9,326 nucleotides of DNA from an uncultured Bacilli bacterium (lineage in GTDB: Bacteria > Bacillota_I > Bacilli_A > RF39 > UBA660): contig CANRAC010000036.1 of NCBI GenBank assembly GCA_947628495.1, positions 1 to 9,326 of the forward strand, given 5' to 3'. Made by a program: the position numbers and the translations under genes. The notes beneath the pieces were generated by a model that saw only the letters and a program-made list of their open reading frames with translations, ran no database searches and was not told the DNA's origin. The number at the start of each line of letters is the position of its first letter. The stretch's first letter is position 1. Of the stretch, positions 1 to 5,647 are shown piece by piece.

Positions 1-1407
1 TTAAGTAAATTATTAGTAAGTAAACATCAAAATATTTTTGTTGTTGGGGATTCTAATCAAGCAATTTATGCTTTTCGGGGCTCTAATTATAAGAATATTT
101 TAAATTTTGAAAAAGATTATAAGAATGCGCAAGTTATAACTTTAAATCAAAATTATCGAAGTACTACTACGATATTAGATGCGGCAAATTCGGTCATTAA
201 AAATAATAAAGAACGAAAAGAATTTGAACTTTTTAGTAAATTAGGAAAAGGTTTAAATATAAAATACACCCGAGCTTATGATGAAAAGCATGAAATTAAA
301 CAAGTTATAGATTATATTAATGAATTATTAAGTGAGGACTTTCATTATCGTGATATTGGGATTTTATATCGAACTAATGGGCAAGCTCGTGTTGTGGAAG
401 AACAGTTTTTAGCTTTTAATATTCCTTATAAAGTAGTAGGTAGTTATTATTTCTACGCGCGCAAGGAAATTAAAGATTTAATATCTTATTTGCGTCTGAT
501 TTTAAATCATGATGATGAGGTAAGTTTAAGAAGAGTAATTAATGTTCCTAAACGAGGTATTGGGGCTAAAACAATTGCCGATTTAGATAGTACTGCCAAT
601 GCTCAAAATGTTTCAATGTTTGAGGCAATTTCTAAAGGTACAGAACTAGCTTTTAAAAATTTGATTTTGGATTTAACTAAAGAAAGTGAAAATCTGTCTT
701 TAACCGAATTAATTGATTTAATTTTAACGCAAAGTGGTATGCAACAAGAATTAGAAGCTACTGCCAACCTAGAAGCAGAATTACGCTTAGAAAACTTGAT
801 GGAATTTAAAAGTATTACAGCCTCTTTTGAAGAGCGAACGGGTAGCGTTAATCTAGGAGACTTCTTAGAAGAAATTAGTTTAATTGCTGATATATCCGAA
901 CATCAAGAATCTAATGATGAAGTAACTTTAATGACTATTCATAGTGCTAAAGGCTTAGAATTTGAAGTAGTATTTTTAGTAGGAATGGAAGAAAATATAT
1001 TCCCCCATGCTAATTCCTTATTCGAAGCTGATGGCCTAGAAGAAGAACGCCGATTATGTTATGTAGGTATCACCAGAGCTAAACAAAGATTATTTATTTC
1101 TAATGCCAAAAGAAGAATGCTCTATGGAAAAGATAACATGAACATGCCTAGTAGATTTATTAAAGAAATTGATAAAAATTTAATAGATGAAGAAAATCCT
1201 ATGCTTTCTTTTCAAGAAAAAATCGATAAAAATGAATTTTATGAAACAGAAGATGTGGAATATAAAAGTGGCGACGTTATTATGCATACAATCTATGGTA
1301 AAGGGGTAGTAATAGATGTAGGAGATAAGCTTTTAACTATTGCCTTTGCTAAAAACTTTGGTATTAAAAAGTTAATGAAAAATCATAAAAGCTTAAAGAA
1401 AATATAA
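1..1407 (+). CDS. pcrA: ATP-dependent DNA helicase PcrA/UvrD, C-terminal part (5' end outside window)
   Basis: Superfamily 1A 3'-5' DNA helicase acting in DNA repair and rolling-circle replication. The reading frame is open from base 1, so the gene starts upstream; 468 residues are visible of the usual 720-750. Visible landmarks, numbered from base 1, are motif III (VGDSNQAIYAFRG, 15-27), motif IV (LNQNYRST, 48-55), motif V (TIHSAKGLEFE, 312-322) and motif VI with its arginine finger region (EEERRLCYVGITRAKQRL, 347-364). The last ~48 residues (from about 421) contain the VIMHTIYGKGVVIDV and IAFAKNFGIKKL signature of the PcrA Tudor-like C-terminal domain, which in PcrA contacts RNA polymerase. 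Walker A and the DExx box lie upstream of the window. An internal GTG at 394 is not the start, because motifs III and IV lie before it. ligA follows after 19 bases, the arrangement known from Bacillus, which supports PcrA over other UvrD-family members. Confidence 0.96.
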   Translation, partial: LSKLLVSKHQNIFVVGDSNQAIYAFRGSNYKNILNFEKDYKNAQVITLNQNYRSTTTILDAANSVIKNNKERKEFELFSKLGKGLNIKYTRAYDEKHEIKQVIDYINELLSEDFHYRDIGILYRTNGQARVVEEQFLAFNIPYKVVGSYYFYARKEIKDLISYLRLILNHDDEVSLRRVINVPKRGIGAKTIADLDSTANAQNVSMFEAISKGTELAFKNLILDLTKESENLSLTELIDLILTQSGMQQELEATANLEAELRLENLMEFKSITASFEERTGSVNLGDFLEEISLIADISEHQESNDEVTLMTIHSAKGLEFEVVFLVGMEENIFPHANSLFEADGLEEERRLCYVGITRAKQRLFISNAKRRMLYGKDNMNMPSRFIKEIDKNLIDEENPMLSFQEKIDKNEFYETEDVEYKSGDVIMHTIYGKGVVIDVGDKLLTIAFAKNFGIKKLMKNHKSLKKI

Positions 1408-1426
1408 ACAAGTAAGGGGAATACGT

Positions 1427-3415
1427 ATGCAAGAAAGAATTAAAGAATTAGTTGAAATATTAAATAGAGCTAATGTAGAATATTATATGAATGATGATCC
1501 TTTTTTATCAGATAATGAATATGATAGTTTATTAAATGAACTGATAAAATTAGAAGAAGAACATCCCGAATTTATTCTACCTGACTCGCCAACACAAAAA
1601 GTAGCTACGAAAGTTATTTCGGAATTTCAAAAAGTAACGCATGACACACCAATGTTTAGTCTGTCAAATGTTTTTAATGAAAATGAAATTCGGGACTTTT
1701 CTAATAAAATTACCAAAGAGTTTCCCAATTGTCAGTATGTTTGTGAATTAAAAATGGATGGTCTTGCCGTATCTTTAAATTATGAAAAAGGGATTTTTAA
1801 ACGAGCAGCAACGAGAGGAGATGGAGTTATCGGTGAAGATATAACTCATAATGTTTTAATGATTAAAACTCTGCCTTTAAAATTAAAGGAACCGATTGAT
1901 TTAGAAATCCGTGGGGAAATTTTCATGAGTAAAAAGAGTTTTAATGAATGTAATGCCAAAAGAGAAAGAGAAGGGTTACCTTTATTTCAAAATCCTCGTA
2001 ATGCTGCGGCTGGTAGTATTAGACAACTAGATAGCAAAATTGCCAAGGAAAGAGATTTAGATATTTATTTATATCATATTCCCAATACGCCTCTGGCTAC
2101 GCATTATGAAACTATGCAATATATCAAAAAATTGGGATTACCAATCAATCCTAATTTAGCCTTAGTTTCTTCCCCATCCGGCATCCTTGATTATATTGAG
2201 GAGTGGACTCAAAAACGTAGTTCTTTACCATATGAAATAGATGGAATAGTAATTAAAGTTAATGATATTGGTATGCAAAGAGAACTTGGTTCAACGGCTA
2301 AATATCCTCGATGGGCTACGGCTTATAAATTTCCGGCTGAAGAAGTTATAACTAAATTAACGGATATAATTTTTACCGTAGGCAGAACGGGACAAATAAC
2401 ACCTAATGCTGTCTTAGATCCTATTAAAGTAGCAGGAAGTACGGTTAAAAGAGCAACATTACATAATATGGATTATATTAGAGCTAAGGATTTAAAAATA
2501 GGTGATTATGTCTATTTACATAAAGCGGGGGACGTCATCCCAGAAGTAGTTGGGCCAGTTTTAAATCGTCGAAATGGTTCAGAAAAAATCTTAAATATGA
2601 TTGAAAATTGTCCTATATGTCATACCCCTTTAGTAAAATCAACTAGTGAAATAGATTATTTTTGTCCTAATAAATCATGTCCTGCTCGTAATGTGGAAGG
2701 GTTAATTCATTTTGTTTCCCGTAATGCTATGAATATTGATGGCTTAGGAGATAGGATCATGGAAGATTTTTACAACATGGGTATTATTAAAAATTTTCCG
2801 GATATTTATCTATTAAAAAATCGTAAGCAAGAACTTATCGAATTAGAGGGTTTTGGCACTAAGAGTGTTGAAAATTTACTTATATCTATTGAAAATAGTA
2901 AACATAATTCTTTAGAACGATTGCTATTTGCTTTAGGTATTCCCGGAATAGGCGAAAAAAATGCGAAATTAATCGCCAAAAAATATGAAGATATTGACAA
3001 TTTAAAAAATGCTAACGTTGAAGAATTAAAACTAATTCCCGATATTGGAGAAATTTTAGCACAAAATATTTGCAATTTCTTTGATGAACCGGCCAATAGA
3101 ATGGTTATAAGAGAATTGCAAGATTTAGGAGTTAATACAGAGTATTTAGGCGAAAAAGTAATTGAACACGAAATATTTAGTAATAAGAAATTTGTTTTAA
3201 CCGGGACTTTATCATTTATAAAAAGGGATGACCTTAAAAGAATAATAGAAAAATATAATGGTATGGTATCAGGTTCTGTTAGTGCTAAAACTGATGTAGT
3301 TATCGCTGGAGAAGATCCAGGAAGTAAGTATACGAAAGCCCAAGAGTTAAATATTGAAATATGGAATGAAGAAAAAATTAAAGATATCTTAATAGAATTA
3401 AATGAAATAGAGTAG
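1427..3415 (+). CDS. ligA: NAD+-dependent DNA ligase LigA
   Basis: Seals nicks between Okazaki fragments and in repair, using NAD+ to form an enzyme-AMP intermediate. The 662 residues match the usual full length of about 670. Domain Ia at the N-terminus has the NMN-binding YYMNDDPFLSDNEYD stretch (19-33). The adenylation domain carries the catalytic lysine K109 in KMDG (109-112), RGE at 162-164 and the EIDGIVIKV motif near 270-278. The OB fold follows (about 315-385). The zinc finger is intact with C395, C398, C413 and C418. Helix-hairpin-helix repeats span about 430-565 (for example GIPGIGEKNAKLIA), and a BRCT domain ends the protein (about 584-658, KFVLTGTL). ATG at 1427 is preceded by AAGGGGA (1414-1420) at a good distance, and the first residues match the family's start. 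It is probably co-transcribed with pcrA. No missing key residue was seen. Confidence 0.98.
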   Translation: MQERIKELVEILNRANVEYYMNDDPFLSDNEYDSLLNELIKLEEEHPEFILPDSPTQKVATKVISEFQKVTHDTPMFSLSNVFNENEIRDFSNKITKEFPNCQYVCELKMDGLAVSLNYEKGIFKRAATRGDGVIGEDITHNVLMIKTLPLKLKEPIDLEIRGEIFMSKKSFNECNAKREREGLPLFQNPRNAAAGSIRQLDSKIAKERDLDIYLYHIPNTPLATHYETMQYIKKLGLPINPNLALVSSPSGILDYIEEWTQKRSSLPYEIDGIVIKVNDIGMQRELGSTAKYPRWATAYKFPAEEVITKLTDIIFTVGRTGQITPNAVLDPIKVAGSTVKRATLHNMDYIRAKDLKIGDYVYLHKAGDVIPEVVGPVLNRRNGSEKILNMIENCPICHTPLVKSTSEIDYFCPNKSCPARNVEGLIHFVSRNAMNIDGLGDRIMEDFYNMGIIKNFPDIYLLKNRKQELIELEGFGTKSVENLLISIENSKHNSLERLLFALGIPGIGEKNAKLIAKKYEDIDNLKNANVEELKLIPDIGEILAQNICNFFDEPANRMVIRELQDLGVNTEYLGEKVIEHEIFSNKKFVLTGTLSFIKRDDLKRIIEKYNGMVSGSVSAKTDVVIAGEDPGSKYTKAQELNIEIWNEEKIKDILIELNEIE

Positions 3416-3444
3416 AATTAATGTTACTGATTAAACAACCAAAT

Positions 3445-3469
3445 AGAAGATTTTTTTTCTTCTTTTTTT
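3445..3469 (+). terminator. Weak intrinsic terminator after ligA
   Basis: AGAAGA (3445-3450) pairs with TCTTCT (3458-3463) across a seven-T loop and is followed by six T. The stem is short and AT-rich, so termination may be incomplete. It ends one base before the -35 box of the next gene, so it separates the pcrA-ligA unit from the surface-protein promoter. Confidence 0.55.
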
Positions 3470-3470
3470 G

Positions 3471-3501
3471 TTGACATTGACACTAGGGGGGGGGGTATAA
3501 T
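3471..3501 (+). promoter_or_regulatory. Sigma-A-type promoter with a G10 tract in the spacer (candidate phase-variable promoter)
   Basis: A perfect -35 box TTGACA (3471-3476) and a perfect -10 box TATAAT (3496-3501) are separated by 19 bp. Ten of those bases are an uninterrupted G run (3486-3495). The expected start point is about 3508, giving a leader of ~25 nt. The optimal spacer is 17 bp, so G8 would be the strong state and G10 a weaker one. A second TTGACA directly abuts the first (3477-3482) but is only 13 bp from the -10, too close to work normally. Spacer-length slippage of this type is established for phase-variable promoters of other bacteria; its action here is inferred. Confidence 0.85.
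3486..3495 (+). repeat. Homopolymeric G10 tract
   Basis: Ten consecutive G in an otherwise very AT-rich, G-run-poor window. It sits exactly between the -35 and -10 boxes. An identical-length tract occurs at 9154-9163 in the paralogous promoter. Confidence 0.95.
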
Positions 3502-3522
3502 TAAAACAGAAAAGATAAAAAT

Positions 3523-3533
3523 AGGAGACCCCC
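3523..3533 (+). promoter_or_regulatory. Ribosome binding site with adjacent C5 run
   Basis: AGGAG (3523-3527) is followed by A and then CCCCC (3529-3533) directly before the ATG at 3534. The spacing is six bases. The paralogous gene has AGGAG, A and six C, so the spacing there is seven. This site fixes the start codon of the surface protein. Confidence 0.85.
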
Positions 3534-5042
3534 ATGAAAGAAAAAGAAAAAAGAAAATTAGAAAAAGAAATAAAAAAAGCCCAAAAGAAAGGAATATATA
3601 ATCCGAAACTAAGATTAGGAATAGTAGGATTAATATTAGTAATAGGAACAGTAATAGGAGTATCATATGCATACTTTGAAGAACAATCAACAACAGTATT
3701 AATAATAAATGCCAAAGTAAGTAAGAAGATAACGATAAATGTAAAAGCAAATAATGGAACTGTAAGTAATTCATCACAAACAGTAGACTATGGAGAAAAA
3801 ATGACATTTACAGTAACACCAAATGATGGATATAAATATAAGAGTGTTAAATGTACAGAAGATGGTGGTGAAAGAAGAAATGTAACAACTACAGATAGTG
3901 CAACATATAACGATACAAATAAAACTTTATCTGTAATACCCAAAACAAGTCAAAATGCCACCTGTACAGTAGAGTTTGAAGAAACAATTAAGATATTTGA
4001 TCATGAATACATAGTTAAAGGAACCCTAAGTTCTGCAGATGTTGCGAAAGGCTGCCCATTAAGTGATGGTGATGAATGTAGTGGCTTATACAAAATGGCA
4101 GATTATGGTAGTAGTACAACTTTAAATCCAGATACTCCAGGAGGAACAAGTTATTACTTCCGAGGAAAAGTAGATAATAATTACGTGAAGTTTGGAACAG
4201 GAACAACATTTGATAGTAATAATGAAAAAAAGGATTTAATGTGGCGAATAGTGCGAATCAATGGAGATGGAAGTATAAGATTAGTATTAGATAGTGATAT
4301 AGGGACAAGTAAATTTAATAGCGCATATAATGCCAGAAAATACGCAGGTTATACCTATGGAAATAGCCACCCGTGTACCAACTCCAACCCATGTATAAGT
4401 GACTTCAGTAATGGAGAATATAGTTCAAATAACATTGGGACTAGTAGTCCAATAAAAAGCACACTAGAAGACTGGTATCAAGAAAACTTATCTGGATACG
4501 ATTCACAAATAGAATTAGGAATCTATTGTAATGATACGTCATATGGAAGTGGAAGTGAAACAGGTTGGATATATTACGGAGCATACCAAAGACTACGTGG
4601 GACAAGTAATTCAGCTAACCCTCAACTAACGTGCCCAGACCCGAAAGCAAAAGATGGAACATCAACATCAGATACTGTAGATAGTAATGGATATCGTAAT
4701 TATGGAGGAGTATATAAATTAAAGATAGGACTATTAAGTGCAGATGAAATAGTGCTAGCGGGATATATGCCACTTGGCGCTGGAGTAACAACCTCCAATT
4801 ATCTATATTACACACCTTATTCTTATAGATACTTCTGGAGCTCGTCGCCTTACAATTCTAATGCTAGTAATGCTTACGGCTTTAGCGGTAACCCGTATTA
4901 TTGTTACTTGAGCAGCAGCTTTGTCGGTGATACATTCGGCGTGCGTCCAGTTATCAATCTAAAAGCTAATGTACAAATAACAAGTGGTGATGGATCTGCA
5001 GTTGGAGTAGGAGAAGGTCCTTTCGTCATAAAAACTAATTAA
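3534..5042 (+). CDS. Membrane-anchored surface protein with B-repeat-like domain and variable lectin-like C-terminus
   Basis: 502 residues; no established gene name. Residues 1-27 are a highly charged Lys/Glu/Arg cytoplasmic segment. Residues 28-46 form one hydrophobic helix ending in SYAYFEEQST, which resembles the signal sequences of SipW-processed proteins such as TasA. The rest should therefore be outside the cell, either anchored or cleaved. Residues ~65-148 (KKITINVKANNGTV, YGEKMTFTVTPNDGYKYKSVKC) resemble divergent InlB B-repeat domains. Residues ~235-480 form a second region with MWRIVRINGDGSIRLVLDSD, several cysteines (C281, C287, C332, C367, C457) and the ending YFWSSSPY...FGVRPVINLK. 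That ending is like C-type-lectin/FGE-like binding domains found in large gut surface families. The ligand is unknown. The gene stands alone, with its own promoter and terminator. Codons are mostly A-ending except near the 3' end, where they change abruptly. A paralog begins at 9202. Confidence 0.85.
   Translation: MKEKEKRKLEKEIKKAQKKGIYNPKLRLGIVGLILVIGTVIGVSYAYFEEQSTTVLIINAKVSKKITINVKANNGTVSNSSQTVDYGEKMTFTVTPNDGYKYKSVKCTEDGGERRNVTTTDSATYNDTNKTLSVIPKTSQNATCTVEFEETIKIFDHEYIVKGTLSSADVAKGCPLSDGDECSGLYKMADYGSSTTLNPDTPGGTSYYFRGKVDNNYVKFGTGTTFDSNNEKKDLMWRIVRINGDGSIRLVLDSDIGTSKFNSAYNARKYAGYTYGNSHPCTNSNPCISDFSNGEYSSNNIGTSSPIKSTLEDWYQENLSGYDSQIELGIYCNDTSYGSGSETGWIYYGAYQRLRGTSNSANPQLTCPDPKAKDGTSTSDTVDSNGYRNYGGVYKLKIGLLSADEIVLAGYMPLGAGVTTSNYLYYTPYSYRYFWSSSPYNSNASNAYGFSGNPYYCYLSSSFVGDTFGVRPVINLKANVQITSGDGSAVGVGEGPFVIKTN
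4836..4955 (+). other. Candidate hypervariable region of the surface protein (DGR-like or gene-conversion cassette)
   Basis: This part encodes residues 435-474, from WSSSP to VRPVI. In codons 440-466 (4851-4931), 25 of 27 codons end in C or T (TAC, AAT, AGC, GGC, TTT, GTC and so on), while most of the gene uses A-ending codons. Many are codons that AAC or AAT could become by changes at their adenines, the signature of a diversity-generating retroelement variable repeat. The segment is locally GC-richer and ends in GGCGTGCGTCCAG (4938-4950), which could serve as a conserved homing-type border. No template repeat or reverse transcriptase lies in the window, so recombination among paralogs is an equal alternative. 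Confidence 0.45.
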
Positions 5043-5053
5043 AAATGAATAAG

Positions 5054-5075
5054 AAACTAATTTTTTTAGTTTTTT
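5054..5075 (+). terminator. Intrinsic terminator of the surface-protein gene
   Basis: AAACTAA (5054-5060) pairs with TTAGTTT (5066-5072) over a five-T loop, and the T run continues to 5075. It lies 12 bases after the stop codon and isolates the gene from the downstream operon. Confidence 0.75.
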
Positions 5076-5106
5076 ATTATGTAAATAAATGCTAGGTAAT
5101 TGTAAA

Positions 5107-5135
5107 TTGCTAAATAAAATAAGATATAGTATAAT
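5107..5135 (+). promoter_or_regulatory. Promoter of the 5162-8519 operon
   Basis: TTGCTA (5107-5112) and a perfect TATAAT (5130-5135) are separated by 17 bp. They lie downstream of the terminator at 5075 and about 27 bases before the ATG at 5162. The spacing is optimal, and only the -35 box deviates from consensus. Confidence 0.7.
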
Positions 5136-5161
5136 AATGTTCAGAAAAAGAGGTTATTTTA

Positions 5162-5635
5162 ATGAAGCAATTTTATAAAGAAAATAGAGTGTTTTCTATT
5201 TTAATGCTTATTGTAGCAGTATGTCTTGTATTAATTATAGGGGTAATGTTAAAATATTTTTTCTTTGGAAATAGTTCTAGTCCTTATGGAGATCGATTAA
5301 AAGACGCGAAAAAATATAAGATAAGTGAAAGTAGTGAAAAAGAAATTGTCTCAAGTTTAGAAAGTGATGAGGCAATTAAAAAAGTAGATTTTCATGTAAG
5401 CGTTCGTACTATCTATATTACAATTGACTTTAATCCAGGTACAGTCTTAGTTGATGCCCAAAGTAAAGCTGTAGCAATTCTCGAGAAATTTAGCGAAGCA
5501 CAAATGGGATATTATGATATTGAATTTATCTTAAAATCAGAAGCTTCCGAAAATGCCGAAGGATTTACAATTATGGGTGCTAAAAATGTCAATGGTACCA
5601 ATATTGTTTGGAACAATAATAACAATGGAGAATAG
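5162..5635 (+). CDS. Uncharacterised membrane-anchored extracytoplasmic protein
   Basis: 157 residues; family not recognised. After a short basic start (MKQFYKENR) there is one strong transmembrane helix at about 11-34 ending in KYFFFGN. A polar linker (SSSPYGDRLKDAKKYKISESSEKE) follows. Then comes a compact alpha/beta-looking domain at ~58-150, with strand-like segments VDFHVSVRTIYITIDF and YYDIEFILKS flanking a helix (VDAQSKAVAILEKFSEA). The tail is asparagine-rich. By topology the domain should lie outside the membrane. There is no lipobox cysteine at a suitable position, so it is probably an uncleaved anchor. The start is supported by AGAGG (5149-5153) eight bases upstream. It is first in an operon and only 12 bases before the GGDEF gene, suggesting a shared envelope or signalling role. 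That link is inference only. Confidence 0.85.
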   Translation: MKQFYKENRVFSILMLIVAVCLVLIIGVMLKYFFFGNSSSPYGDRLKDAKKYKISESSEKEIVSSLESDEAIKKVDFHVSVRTIYITIDFNPGTVLVDAQSKAVAILEKFSEAQMGYYDIEFILKSEASENAEGFTIMGAKNVNGTNIVWNNNNNGE

Positions 5636-5647
5636 TGAGGAATAATC

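Larger units (their letters stand above)
3464..3658 (+). repeat. Copy 1 of a 195-bp direct repeat (promoter, leader and anchor of surface genes)
   Basis: This block aligns with 9132-9326 at a constant offset of 5,668 bases. It covers the T-run, the promoter with its G10 tract, the ribosome binding site and the first ~41 codons. The copies differ only at scattered bases, for example TTGACATTGACA against TTGACAGCAACA and C5 against C6. The second copy runs off the window, so the repeat may be longer. Confidence 0.9.

Noticed and set aside
394..1407. GTG at 394 as the helicase start
   Set aside because: The frame is open from base 1 and encodes helicase motifs III and IV before this codon.
3477..3482. 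Second TTGACA as an alternative -35 box
   Set aside because: Only 13 bp from the -10 box, and it is TTGACA to GCAACA changed in the paralogous promoter.
3529..3533. C-run as a translational frameshift phase switch
   Set aside because: It lies before the ATG, so length changes alter spacing but cannot shift the reading frame.
3424..3807. 127-codon minus-strand frame opposite the surface gene start
   Set aside because: Its Leu/Phe/Ile-rich composition is just the complement of A-rich lysine and isoleucine codons. No start signals.
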